DNA from: an uncultured Colwellia sp.
Lineage (GTDB): Bacteria > Pseudomonadota > Gammaproteobacteria > Enterobacterales > Alteromonadaceae
Assembly: GCA_913058395.1 (NCBI GenBank)
Contig: CAJXQI010000003.1
Span: forward strand, 62,001-126,000
Direction: 5' to 3'
DNA length: 64,000 nucleotides
Positions within the stretch are counted from its first letter, which is position 1. Every line of letters begins with the position of its first letter. Position numbers and translations under genes: made by a program. Below, piece by piece: positions 34,782 through 43,501 of the stretch. Below the pieces are notes generated by a model. That model saw only the letters and a list, made by a program, of their open reading frames with translations. It was not told the DNA's origin and searched no databases.

Positions 34782-36944
34782 ATGATTAAATTTGGCGAGT
34801 ATATACTCGATGTTGAAGATGTACGTTTACTACACGTTAATGGTAATTCTGAAATACTTATAGAGCCTAAGCTATTTGAATTACTTCTGCTGTTCATCGA
34901 GCGTCCAAATATTGTTATTTCAAGGCAAGATATTCTTGAACACCTGTGGGCAGGTTCTTTAGTTACCGATAATGCCATTAATAAATTAATAGGCAACCTT
35001 CGTAAGTTATTGGGTGACGACGCTAAAAACCCTAGTTACATTCAAACTATACCTAAAAGAGGATACCGTTTAGTTTGTGATGTAGATTCACTGAAAAACA
35101 GCACTTCAAGTCAAAGCAATTCAAACTTAATTGATAGTAAAAGTACGCCTAACAGGACTTCAAACTGCTTTGTTAGAGGCAAATGGAAAACCTATACGGG
35201 GATTTCTTTAGTTGTTATTTTGAGTATTGTCGTAAGTATTTTAATAATGGAAAAGCAGAGTGATAACAGCTTTTCCAGTGTCAGCTACTCAGTAGCATTA
35301 ACACGAGATCAAGGTACAGAATTATCTCCCATAATGCACCCTAATAATAAGCATCTGTATTATTTAAAACTAAGTGATGAACAGTTAAATAATGAGCTAT
35401 GGCTTAAAAACATCGACACATCAAGTACTAAACAAGTAGAAATCAACGCCAATATTAGCCATATTATTTCTATCGTAGAAAAAGCCAAAGATAATACATC
35501 TGTAATTTTTTACCTTGATAGACAGGCAGATAATTGTGGCGTTTATAAAGCCACATTGTCAGCTCTAGCGCAGGCCAATCAGAGAAGCCAAGCGCCACTA
35601 AAACTATTTGATTGCAGTGATAAGAGGGTCAAAGATATAGACTATCATGCTGGTCAGAATACCTTTTATTACGCAGCTCAACCCCAAAATTATTGGCCGA
35701 ATCAAATCTATGCTTTTGATGTTGAAACTAAAGAGCATAGGTTAGTAACTCAAGTGCAACCCAAAGGTTGGGGGCATCATAGTCTTGATATATCCCCCAA
35801 TGGTGAAAAACTTTTAGTTATGAGCACAGATAGCGACTACAAAACGCAGTTGCTTTCACTAAACCTGCTAGATAATAAAATTATAAAGGGTATTAAGTTT
35901 GAAAAACCTGTGTATGAAGCGATATGGCACCATGATTCAGAGCAGATTTATTATTTCTCATCGCCACCTGCTCACAGAATCATCAAAAGTGACTTAAATG
36001 GTGAAAATGCAACTGAAATTATTAACTCGTCAGAAGAGTTACTACCAAAAATTTCTCGGCTACCTGATGGTAAAAATATACTATTTAGTACAGAGAATAA
36101 AAACTATAACAATCGCTGGTTAGTTTCTTCTAAAAAAAGAGAATCTATTGATAATTCATCCGTATTTGATATATATCCTGCATTGTTTCATAAAAGTGAC
36201 CAGTATTTGTTCGTTTCTAAACGAAGTGGACGTATGCAATTGTATCTAGCAAACAGCCAATACAAACACGCCAAAATAGTCACTAATTTACTTAAATCTC
36301 ATTGGCTAAAATATGTATCAATTTCTGAGGATGATAAACATGTTTTACTCAGTGCAGATAATAAGGTTTACCAAATTCCCGTAGATGGACTAAACGGCAG
36401 TGAGTTATTGACTGCATTTAATCAAGAGCATTTAGTTTATGAAAGTAAAGACCCAATTATTTCTTTGGATTGGCTTTCGAATAAAAGTGTGGCTATTACC
36501 ACCGTAAATAACGGTAATCCTGAATTAGTAACAATACAAATTTCTCACAAGAAACAGGTAAAACTTGGCGGAAGATGGGCTTATGGATTAAAGGATAGCG
36601 AACAGCCAGGGCTTATGTATTTAATTGAGCAACAAAGTAACGCCTTGTATCATACAAGCTATTCGCCTCTTAAAGACAACTCATCAACTCTCCAGCGAAA
36701 TTTTATCAATACTCAAATATCCCTACCTACTGATTTTTATCATGCAAAAGTAGATTCGAATAACCTGTATTACGTTAATACCGAAAATGGAAATGAATAC
36801 CTTTACGTCGTGCCCTTAAATAAAAAATATGATAACAGTAAAATTTTATTGAATGACTTTTCAAGCTATGACGTAAGTAAAGGCAGCATAATAGTTAGCG
36901 ACGCAGATAGCATAGAAGGCGATGTTCACCGCACTATGTATTAA
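34782..36944 (+). CDS. CadC/ToxR-like membrane transcription factor with PD40-like sensor (second copy)
   Basis: 720 residues. N-terminal winged helix (about 1-100, IKFGEYILDVEDVRLL to YIQTIPKRGYRLVCD), membrane segment at about 141-157 (YTGISLVVILSIVVSIL), then a periplasmic propeller (HPNNKHLYYLKLSDEQ, SPNGEKLLVMSTDS, FHKSDQYLFVSKRSGRMQLY). Same architecture as the gene at 10046 but clearly diverged. Divergent from a secreted esterase, its probable target. Activity presumably depends on a periplasmic signal rather than phosphorylation, as no receiver is present. Confidence 0.87.
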   Translation: MIKFGEYILDVEDVRLLHVNGNSEILIEPKLFELLLLFIERPNIVISRQDILEHLWAGSLVTDNAINKLIGNLRKLLGDDAKNPSYIQTIPKRGYRLVCDVDSLKNSTSSQSNSNLIDSKSTPNRTSNCFVRGKWKTYTGISLVVILSIVVSILIMEKQSDNSFSSVSYSVALTRDQGTELSPIMHPNNKHLYYLKLSDEQLNNELWLKNIDTSSTKQVEINANISHIISIVEKAKDNTSVIFYLDRQADNCGVYKATLSALAQANQRSQAPLKLFDCSDKRVKDIDYHAGQNTFYYAAQPQNYWPNQIYAFDVETKEHRLVTQVQPKGWGHHSLDISPNGEKLLVMSTDSDYKTQLLSLNLLDNKIIKGIKFEKPVYEAIWHHDSEQIYYFSSPPAHRIIKSDLNGENATEIINSSEELLPKISRLPDGKNILFSTENKNYNNRWLVSSKKRESIDNSSVFDIYPALFHKSDQYLFVSKRSGRMQLYLANSQYKHAKIVTNLLKSHWLKYVSISEDDKHVLLSADNKVYQIPVDGLNGSELLTAFNQEHLVYESKDPIISLDWLSNKSVAITTVNNGNPELVTIQISHKKQVKLGGRWAYGLKDSEQPGLMYLIEQQSNALYHTSYSPLKDNSSTLQRNFINTQISLPTDFYHAKVDSNNLYYVNTENGNEYLYVVPLNKKYDNSKILLNDFSSYDVSKGSIIVSDADSIEGDVHRTMY

Positions 36945-37139
36945 GCGTCCGTTTTCTGTTTGAAGCAAGCTGAAGGTTAATTGAAGCGAATGACCACTGT
37001 GTTTGATGTTCTGCAGTGGGAAAAACGCATAAAGTGACCGTAAATATTACTGATTGAGTCTCAGGTATTACGATTAGTCATAGCTTTGGTCTCTACAAAT
37101 AATGTACTCGGCCACTTATAGCCGAGACATTCAGAATAT

Positions 37140-37343
37140 TTAAGCTTTGATATTTATATTGTGTCCAGCATTGCCTATTGGGCTGTTTGAACCTGTAGAA
37201 GGTGCTGCACTTTCAATTAATTGCAATGCCATTTTCCCTTCTTCTTCCGCGAGCTCTTTTGCTTTAACAGCAACTTTTAAAATTGTGCCATTTCCTCCAT
37301 TTTCAGGAGCAAAGCTTGGGGTGTTATTGATATTGATCGACAT
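37140..37343 (-). CDS. YjfB-like small protein
   Basis: 67 residues. The C-terminal pattern SPIGNAGHNINIKA and the central helix LKVAVKAKELAEEEGKMALQLIES resemble the YjfB family of putative motility-related proteins, which end in a GxNIDI-type motif. GGAG precedes the ATG at 37343. Function in the family is unproven. An inverted repeat CTCGGC/GCCGAG (37107-37126) lies after the stop. Confidence 0.6.
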   Translation of the reverse strand: MSININNTPSFAPENGGNGTILKVAVKAKELAEEEGKMALQLIESAAPSTGSNSPIGNAGHNINIKA

Positions 37344-37643
37344 TATGGTTCTCCGAAGTAAATTACAGCAGTACTTAAGCTCGCTATCGGCAAATATCTT
37401 CAGAGCTTTACATTTAATTTAAGCACACAATATTTTTTAATGAAAGGTTACTAACCAATTGGATAAAACACCTGTTGTTAGTTTAAAACAGAATTACTTG
37501 TCGGGGGAGCGAAAGACTGAAGATAGTCGTGATTTTTTTACTAATGATGAGTTAAAATGGGAAGCTATTTGAACTGTGAAAGTTAGTTAAACTCGCTATT
37601 CAGTCAATGATATTCATCCAAACAGTAAAGGTACTGGTAACTA
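37344..37643. other. Intergenic region between the YjfB-like and PhyH genes
   Basis: 300 bases. It contains a short plus-strand frame (37459-37572, TTG start, 37 codons) with no recognisable similarity; nothing else is apparent. Confidence 0.4.
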
Positions 37644-38432
37644 ATGTTAGATAAACGAAATCAGATAAATAGTGACTATAACGAGTATGGTTACTTTGTC
37701 ATTAGAGATTTTTTTAATGCTGCTGAAATTTCCTCACTGAGAAAAGTCATCTTAAAGTTTCATGAATTATGGAAACAAGACAATGCGGCTTTTTACCGAG
37801 AAGTTGCTTTTAATTCTTCCTTAATTACCGGCAGTAAATACTTAGCAGAGGATGATCGCCTAACGCTCTTCAACTTTATCAGTTCAAAAAAAATAATGAA
37901 TATCGTTGATTCGGTTATTACTAGTAATCCTGCGTTTATGAATACACAGTTATTTTTTAATCCGGTAAACCCACAACTTAAAGATTTTTGGCATCGAGAT
38001 TGTCAGTATGACCATGACGTAGATGTGCAAAAAAAAGTTATTCATGAAACTCAGGTTTTACATCTTCGAGTGCCATTATTTGATGAGCTTGGCATGGAGC
38101 TAGTGCCTGGCACACATAAGCGCTGGGACAATGAAGAAGAGTTTAATGTACGACAAGAAGAAAAAGGCAGGGAAAGTAATGAAGCATTGTCTACAGGTAA
38201 AACAATTCAATTGGCTGCTGGTGATTTGTTAGTTTTTTCAGCTGATATGATCCATCGGGGTTTATACGGCTTGGATAGATTAGCATTGGATATTTTAGTT
38301 TTTGATTCAGCAGGCGACTTTGTTGACTATGTTGATGATGATTGTTTACCAGATGCTTCGATGTTAGAAAATATAAATGACCCAAGGTTATTTATGAATA
38401 CGCTACGTTTAAAAGCTATCAGTAAATTCTAA
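37644..38432 (+). CDS. Phytanoyl-CoA dioxygenase (PhyH) family protein
   Basis: 262 residues. The Fe(II) site pattern HxD is visible in FWHRDCQYD (about residue 117), and the distal histidine with 2-oxoglutarate-binding arginine in ADMIHRGLYGLDRLALD (about residue 200). These are Fe(II)/2-oxoglutarate oxygenases that hydroxylate small molecules or lipids; substrate not predictable. No biosynthetic cluster around it, so a metabolic context is missing. Confidence 0.85.
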   Translation: MLDKRNQINSDYNEYGYFVIRDFFNAAEISSLRKVILKFHELWKQDNAAFYREVAFNSSLITGSKYLAEDDRLTLFNFISSKKIMNIVDSVITSNPAFMNTQLFFNPVNPQLKDFWHRDCQYDHDVDVQKKVIHETQVLHLRVPLFDELGMELVPGTHKRWDNEEEFNVRQEEKGRESNEALSTGKTIQLAAGDLLVFSADMIHRGLYGLDRLALDILVFDSAGDFVDYVDDDCLPDASMLENINDPRLFMNTLRLKAISKF

Positions 38433-38453
38433 CGTTCACCTTATATTGCTAGC

Positions 38454-38481
38454 TGTGTATGCACAAAAGTGTGCATACACA
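38454..38481. terminator. Perfect 11-bp hairpin between convergent genes
   Basis: TGTGTATGCAC (38454-38464) and its complement (38471-38481) around a six-base loop. It separates the PhyH and DUF805 genes; no T-tract, so an operator is not excluded. Confidence 0.55.
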
Positions 38482-38501
38482 TAAAGAACTAATGCTTATA
38501 T

Positions 38502-38852
38502 TTAAGCAAGCTCACCTACTTTAGGGTTAGGACCGTAGTCGTTAGCATCATGGCTGTCTTGTACTGTGAATATAATAAAGACAATAAAGCCGATAAGCGG
38601 AATTAATAAGATTAATTGCCACCAACCCGAACGGCCAGTATCGTGTAATCTTCTTGCTGCAATACTGAAGCTTGGAATAATCATTCCCAGCGTAAAGATA
38701 ATAGCAAGAAAACCCATGCCGACCATGGCGTCTAAAACGCCGACGATTAAACTTAAAATAAAGTACACCAGCATAAACATCCAATATTCTTTTCTTCGTG
38801 CTCGACCAGTAAAATCAGCGTATTTTTTTAATGCTCCGATAAAATAATCCAT
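38502..38852 (-). CDS. DUF805 inner-membrane protein
   Basis: 116 residues from the ATG at 38852, which has AAGGAG eight bases before it. The family signature FTGRARRKEYWMF and RRLHDTGRSGWWQ is clear, with three membrane segments. DUF805 proteins are of unknown function and often lie in accessory regions. It lies just outside the attC-flanked genes. Confidence 0.9.
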   Translation of the reverse strand: MDYFIGALKKYADFTGRARRKEYWMFMLVYFILSLIVGVLDAMVGMGFLAIIFTLGMIIPSFSIAARRLHDTGRSGWWQLILLIPLIGFIVFIIFTVQDSHDANDYGPNPKVGELA

Positions 38853-39066
38853 TGTGGACACTCCTTGTTGTTATAAAACTTTAAATATGTACAAACCTCA
38901 ATAAAAGACGAAAACCATCAATTAAAATGGCAGAGTTGAAACTGCCTATTACAGTTTTTATTCTTATTTATTAGTTTGTTAGTGTACATTATCAAATGTT
39001 AAACCTTTAATATAGGGATATAAAAACTAAATGCTAATGATAAGTCAGCGCTAAACCTTTTATTAC

Positions 39067-39678
39067 TTACAAAAACATCGCCATCCAATTGGCACTATGT
39101 TGTGAAAAAAACAGTAACCAAGTAAATGCACTGATATTTGTAATAACAGTGAGCCAAAAAGTAATTCTAAAAGCTCTTTTTTGTGATTTATGTCTAAGTG
39201 TTTGCTGCGCTACAGCCGCACCTGGCCAACCACCAATTAAGGCCAATAGATGCAATGTGCTTTCTGGTGTGCGCCAAACTCCCCGTTTAGCTTTTGACTT
39301 ATCAAAGGCATAGGCAATAAAAGTAACAGCACTAGCAACGAAATAGCTGAAGGCTATATTTTGAGGCATGAGTTCCATAACTACAGCAATCGGTAATGAC
39401 ATAAGAAACAAAATTGATAATATAATTGAAAACTTACTCACATTTTTAGCCTGTTTCTTCTTTAACTTTTCACCTGAATAAGTCGCATCATTAGCGCAAT
39501 ATCGGCCTTGTTTATCTTTCGCTATGGAAAACGTGATCAACTCATTTATTTGTGGCGTACGTTTGCCATTTGAAAATGCTGTTTTATGGATAAACACATC
39601 ATCGCCACCACAATTAGGGGCAATAAAACCAAAGGCTTTCTCGTTATTCCACTTTAGTAACTTCCCTTTTAAATGCAT
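39067..39678 (-). CDS. Cold-shock domain fused to DUF1294 membrane domain
   Basis: 203 residues. N-terminal cold-shock fold (GKLLKWNNEKAFGFIAPN, DDVFIHKTAF) of about 65 residues, then a linker of basic residues and three or four membrane helices with the DUF1294 signature DKSKAKRG.WRTPE and ALIGGWPGA. The fusion is common in gammaproteobacteria; it presumably ties nucleic-acid binding to the membrane, but the function is unknown. Confidence 0.9.
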   Translation of the reverse strand: MHLKGKLLKWNNEKAFGFIAPNCGGDDVFIHKTAFSNGKRTPQINELITFSIAKDKQGRYCANDATYSGEKLKKKQAKNVSKFSIILSILFLMSLPIAVVMELMPQNIAFSYFVASAVTFIAYAFDKSKAKRGVWRTPESTLHLLALIGGWPGAAVAQQTLRHKSQKRAFRITFWLTVITNISAFTWLLFFSQHSANWMAMFL

Positions 39679-39895
39679 TTACTATTCCTTTAGATATATA
39701 TAACTATCATGTTAATCCAGCGCATGAGTAATGATTATATTCTTATCTGGTAATTGGAGCCGCTAACGCTCATTCTTAACACTAAATATTCGATACAATA
39801 AATACATGCCAAATACTGATATACAGAATGTGAGGGCATTTAAAATAAAACTATTGAACAAAAGCTACTTGTGTTTTTTCTGCTTGAATAGTTTG

Positions 39896-40318
39896 TCATA
39901 CGCATTTTAACTGAGCCAATAGATGATTTTGAATTTTTAGCCACTTAGAGTAATCTTCTGTTTCTTCCCATAGCTCTTTCAATTCTGAATTATTGACTAT
40001 TTTATTTACAGCGGCTTGTGCTTTGATTGCATGACTAGGCTCAATTTTTGGCAATTTACCAAATATAAAGCCTTGTTTTTTATTCAACCAAACCTTGGCT
40101 TCATCAGGTATAACAGAAAAATTTTGGGTTTGATTAGCGGCGATAACTTCTGAAGCAGCTAACGCTTCAGAACAAAGAGGTGACTCTATGTAATCGTCAT
40201 CGTTTAATACATCATTAATAGGCGCTATTAACACATTTAAACCTTTAGATTTTTCTAACTCAAATATCCAATCCAAGGCATCATCATTTCCAAAGTTAGT
40301 CTCACTCCATGCACCCAT
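39896..40318 (-). CDS. DUF4259 protein, likely integron cassette
   Basis: 140 residues from the third of three tandem ATGs (40318), which has AGGGGA at seven bases. The DUF4259 signature MGAWSETNFGNDDALDWIFELE is split between residues 1 and 22. Function unknown. An attC-like site ends about 20 bases upstream of the start (40338), so the gene sits in the first position after an attC in the minus-strand orientation. Confidence 0.8.
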   Translation of the reverse strand: MGAWSETNFGNDDALDWIFELEKSKGLNVLIAPINDVLNDDDYIESPLCSEALAASEVIAANQTQNFSVIPDEAKVWLNKKQGFIFGKLPKIEPSHAIKAQAAVNKIVNNSELKELWEETEDYSKWLKIQNHLLAQLKCV

Positions 40319-40337
40319 CATCATTCCCCTGTATACC

Positions 40338-40434
40338 TATAACGCCCTATTAATAGGCAAAAAATTGTTAGCTAACATTTTGAGAAAAGCAAGCTGCAAA
40401 CTGTTTCATGCGCCTGTCTAATTTCTTGTTAGGT
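40338..40434 (-). other. attC-like site 1 (integron cassette recombination site)
   Basis: In minus-strand direction it begins ACCTAAC (40434-40428, fits RYYYAAC) and ends GGGCGTTATA (40347-40338). Inner arms TTAGACAGGC and GCCTATTAA pair imperfectly, giving the R''-L''-L'-R' layout. It starts 10 bases after the stop of the gene at 40445, typical for a cassette. Confidence 0.7.
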
Positions 40435-40444
40435 GATTTTATTC

Positions 40445-40948
40445 CTATAAAGGTTTATACCAACTTCTCTTGTAATCCAAGGTGATATTAATAAAGTGAG
40501 GATAAATATAAAGGTTTTTCACTTTATCAACTCCTCGAGCTTCTAAGGTTAAATATGATGACTTATATGGATTGTCTCTAAAGTCTGGTGCTGAACGGTG
40601 CAGACCCACCTTAACATTCAATGTATTCATGCCTTCAGAAAGGCTGTACGCATCATCAACGCCAACTTTATTATCAAATTCGCCGCTATTCGCTACGAAG
40701 AATAACCTTGTGTGATCTTCAGCTCCTTTTACGTAGTTATAACTGACTTTAAGTAGTGAGTGACTTTCATTATGACTAATGACTTCTATTTCACAGACAC
40801 TTGTTTTAGTTGAACATTCGTTTTCGTATATAACTCCAGTATCACCTAAATTTACAAATAAACTCCCCGATAATTTCGTTGAGTTTACAAAGAAGTAAAT
40901 ACCGACTAGTAATAGTAAAAAAACAGAAACTATAATAATTTTTTTCAT
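40445..40948 (-). CDS. Hypothetical membrane-anchored or secreted protein, cassette gene
   Basis: 167 residues. The N-terminal hydrophobic segment MKKIIIVSVFLLLLVGIYFF is an anchor or uncleaved signal; the rest is hydrophilic and likely periplasmic, with two cysteines (CSTKTSVCEIE) that could form a disulfide. No family recognised. Bounded downstream by attC-like site 1 and upstream by a degenerate candidate site. Confidence 0.65.
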   Translation of the reverse strand: MKKIIIVSVFLLLLVGIYFFVNSTKLSGSLFVNLGDTGVIYENECSTKTSVCEIEVISHNESHSLLKVSYNYVKGAEDHTRLFFVANSGEFDNKVGVDDAYSLSEGMNTLNVKVGLHRSAPDFRDNPYKSSYLTLEARGVDKVKNLYIYPHFINITLDYKRSWYKPL

Positions 40949-40956
40949 TGGTTATC

Positions 40957-41079
40957 CATAACGCTGATTAAAATTCACATAATGCCCTGAAAAAGACAAA
41001 TTGTTGTTGATAAAATGTTGAGAAACGAAAACACCCAACTGTATATTGCCTCGCTCGAATAGCATGTAATATGTACTCT
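40957..41079 (-). other. Degenerate attC-like candidate site 2
   Basis: In minus direction the spacer contains GGGCATTATG (around 40987-40978) and CAGCGTTATGG (around 40966-40956) just before the gene at 40948, both like attC right ends, but no clear RYYYAAC left end follows the upstream stop. A decayed or rearranged site is possible. Confidence 0.35.
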
Positions 41080-41367
41080 TTACACTGAACTTACGAGAAT
41101 TAGCACAAAAGCCAATAAGAAATACATAGAGCTTTGCTTAGAAAATTTAATATTAGGTTTAAGCCAATCCTTAATCGGAATTGCTAGCAAAGATGGGGAT
41201 AAAAGTAAGCCTCGAAGTAATGACAAAACACCACTAGCTCCTGCTATAGCACCAAAATCCATCACATTGGTTTGATAAAACTGAACTGTTTGCATGATAA
41301 CTACAAGAGCCATAAAACCTTTAATTAAACTCTTGCTACGTTGAATTTTTACCGCGTGATCTTCCAT
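41080..41367 (-). CDS. Small membrane protein, cassette gene
   Basis: 95 residues with two or three hydrophobic segments (SLIKGFMALVVIMQTVQFY, GAIAGASGVLSLLRGLLL, SMYFLLAFVLILVSSV). No family recognised. It lies between attC-like sites 2 and 3 on the same strand as its neighbours, with no promoter of its own that I can recognise. Confidence 0.6.
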   Translation of the reverse strand: MEDHAVKIQRSKSLIKGFMALVVIMQTVQFYQTNVMDFGAIAGASGVLSLLRGLLLSPSLLAIPIKDWLKPNIKFSKQSSMYFLLAFVLILVSSV

Positions 41368-41392
41368 GGAATTTCAATCCTACTTAATACAT

Positions 41393-41469
41393 ATAATGCC
41401 CATTTAAGGGGCTGATAATAATGTGGCGAAGCGAAACTACCGGCAGCCCCACTTGAAACTATGTTAGGC
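41393..41469 (-). other. attC-like site 3
   Basis: In minus direction it starts GCCTAAC (41469-41463) and its inner arms GGGGCTG and CAGCCCC pair perfectly; the right end is CCTTAAATGGGCATTAT. The right half closely resembles the Vibrio cholerae VCR right half as I recall it, except that the core GTT is ATT. It begins seven bases after the upstream gene's stop codon. Confidence 0.7.
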
Positions 41470-41476
41470 ATACACA

Positions 41477-41776
41477 TTACAAATGTGGTCCAATATCATT
41501 GCTGTCCGTCAAAAACTTAAAGCCGGATTCTTCTTTTTTTAATAACGGTAACCTTATAAAAAACTGGTAACCAACATAAGACAATAAAAGAAAAGATATT
41601 GAACCCATAACGATAGTAAATGGATTCTGTTTAGGATGAGAACCCATATCATATGGATTGAAGCAATATGTAAATGCTTGACCATGATGATAAAAGCTCT
41701 CATACATAGCCAAAATGAATGCAACTAAACCTAACAAAAGAATGAAATAGTTCACCCAAATAGAATACTTACTCAT
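41477..41776 (-). CDS. Small two-helix membrane protein, cassette gene
   Basis: 99 residues with two membrane segments (YFILLLGLVAFILAMYESF, IVMGSISFLLLSYVGYQFF). The loop contains HGQAFTYCFNPYDMGSHPK. No family recognised. It is the first gene (5'-most) of the cassette-like run on the minus strand; upstream the sequence AACAGTTAGTTATT may mark the cassette boundary. AGGGAAG lies before the ATG. Confidence 0.65.
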   Translation of the reverse strand: MSKYSIWVNYFILLLGLVAFILAMYESFYHHGQAFTYCFNPYDMGSHPKQNPFTIVMGSISFLLLSYVGYQFFIRLPLLKKEESGFKFLTDSNDIGPHL

Positions 41777-42181
41777 ATCTTCCCTGTAATAAATAACTAA
41801 CTGTTTACTATGGAGGGTTTTTACTTAAATCTGTGCCAAAACTTTATTTAGCTGTCATTAATATCACATAATTTCAAAGCTTTAGAAACCACAAAAAAAT
41901 TAATTCATACTGAAACTTGGATATTATGATTTTTAATATCAATAAATTAAAAGTACGATAACGCGTTTTCTACTAAGGCTTCCCGGTAAAATGGCGATTC
42001 TAGTTGATTAAGATGCGCGTGCAAAAGTAACAGTACACCGTTAATGCGCCTTATAAGCTTAAAGTTACTATATTTCTTTGAATATTTTTAATGCGAATCA
42101 GTGCCCGCTATTAAATTGGCATTTTCATACGCCGCTATTTCCCCTACACTCTAACTATCTGACATTACTTAATATTGTGTT
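41777..42181. other. Non-coding stretch at the edge of the cassette cluster
   Basis: About 400 bases with no convincing gene. A weak GTTAG-type boundary lies around 41798; no integrase gene is present. Confidence 0.4.
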
Positions 42182-43417
42182 ATGGCTGCTGACCGATTCA
42201 TTCCTTATAGAAAACAAGATGTTGTTGAAATGTGTTTACGTGAACTCGAATTCGACGATTCTGGAACATCGTTTAGGCAATTTTGTGAGTTACTCTCAAA
42301 CTCTTTTCATGTTGAATACCACCAAACGTTAGAGTCATTAAAAAATGATTATGCACCGTTAGATCCCAATGCCGATACCAAACAACTTGAACCATATTCA
42401 TCAGAGCAAAAAGCGCAATGCCAAGCTCGATTTGCAGAAAATTTTGCTGGCGTATTGAATGCCGCCAACTTTGAGAAAATTACCGAACAAGATCTGCAAG
42501 AAGCATTAACGGAAGAGTCATTATTTAAAGTCAGACTAGAAGTTGAGTTTGATGATTTTGAACAGGTAGTTTTTTACCGTCGTGGTGAATCGCAATTAAG
42601 TGAATCCATCACGTCGTTTTTTGGTTTACGTAAACAAAGTATTAATTTCACCAACTTTGACCGAGTGGCAGTGTTCATAACCTTTAAGGGTAAAGAACAC
42701 TTTGATCAGAAAAATAAGCCATTACTAGGCTTTGAGCCCGGTTCGACTATAGTAAAGCTATTTCAAAATGTCCCTAAAGCCGATTTAGAGATGTTATTTC
42801 CAAACAGTGAAGTAAGAATGAGGCCGATTGATAAAGCGATCATTGGCGGATCAGCTGTTGTTGGTGGCGCGGTTGTACTGGTGACAAAACTAGGCGCATC
42901 GCTTGTTTTATTAGCTACGCTATTGGCTTTTTGGTTAGGCTGGCGCGAAGAGTCGGTTGAAATGACCCAACAACACTTTATTTCATTTGCTATTGGCATG
43001 GGAGTTTTAGGTGGTTTTGTTTTTAAAGAATGGAGTAAATTTAAAAATAGAAAAATTAAATTTATGAAAGCCTTATCTGACAACTTATATTTTAAAAATC
43101 TCGATAATAATGCCGGTGTTTTTCATACCCTGATTGATGCTGCTGAAGAAGAGGATTTCAAAGAAGCTATTTTGGCTTATAGTTTTTTACTAAATAATTC
43201 CTCAGGGCTAAGTGCTCAAGCGTTAGATAATACCATTGAACATTGGTTTGAAAATAAATATCAATCACAGGTAGATTTTGAAATTTCAGATGCATTAAGC
43301 AAGCTTGAGCGACTGCAGCTGGTTGTAATGAAAGGTGATATTTATCTCGCCGTACCTTTAGACAAAGCGAAACAAAAGTTAGACGCATATTGGGATAACA
43401 TTTTCAAATTTGCTTAA
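42182..43417 (+). CDS. DUF3754 (TMEM143-like) membrane protein
   Basis: 411 residues. The N-terminal RFIPYRKQDVVEMC and the central VVFYRRGESQ match the DUF3754 family, related to mitochondrial TMEM143. Two membrane segments at about 220-270 (IGGSAVVGGAVVLVTKLGAS, FISFAIGMGVLGGFVF), with cytoplasmic N- and C-terminal parts. Function unknown. The start has only a weak ribosome site. Confidence 0.82.
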   Translation: MAADRFIPYRKQDVVEMCLRELEFDDSGTSFRQFCELLSNSFHVEYHQTLESLKNDYAPLDPNADTKQLEPYSSEQKAQCQARFAENFAGVLNAANFEKITEQDLQEALTEESLFKVRLEVEFDDFEQVVFYRRGESQLSESITSFFGLRKQSINFTNFDRVAVFITFKGKEHFDQKNKPLLGFEPGSTIVKLFQNVPKADLEMLFPNSEVRMRPIDKAIIGGSAVVGGAVVLVTKLGASLVLLATLLAFWLGWREESVEMTQQHFISFAIGMGVLGGFVFKEWSKFKNRKIKFMKALSDNLYFKNLDNNAGVFHTLIDAAEEEDFKEAILAYSFLLNNSSGLSAQALDNTIEHWFENKYQSQVDFEISDALSKLERLQLVVMKGDIYLAVPLDKAKQKLDAYWDNIFKFA

Positions 43418-43455
43418 AGCATAACGCTGAGATTAGGCTTTTTAATCTAGATAAC

Positions 43456-43478
43456 ACCTACTAAATTGGTTAGTAGGT
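43456..43478. terminator. Hairpin between convergent DUF3754 and esterase genes
   Basis: ACCTACTAA (43456-43464), five-base loop, TTAGTAGGT (43470-43478), extended by further imperfect pairs. Confidence 0.65.
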
Positions 43479-43501
43479 ATTATCAACTTGCCAGTAATAA
43501 G

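Noticed and set aside
37459-37572. 37-codon plus-strand frame from a TTG before the PhyH gene
   Set aside because: Ribosome site too distant and no similarity known; could be the remnant of a gene, not enough to call.
39679-39895. A fourth attC after the DUF4259 gene
   Set aside because: No RYYYAAC end near the stop and no pairing arms; GCGTTAGCGG around 39760 lacks a partner.
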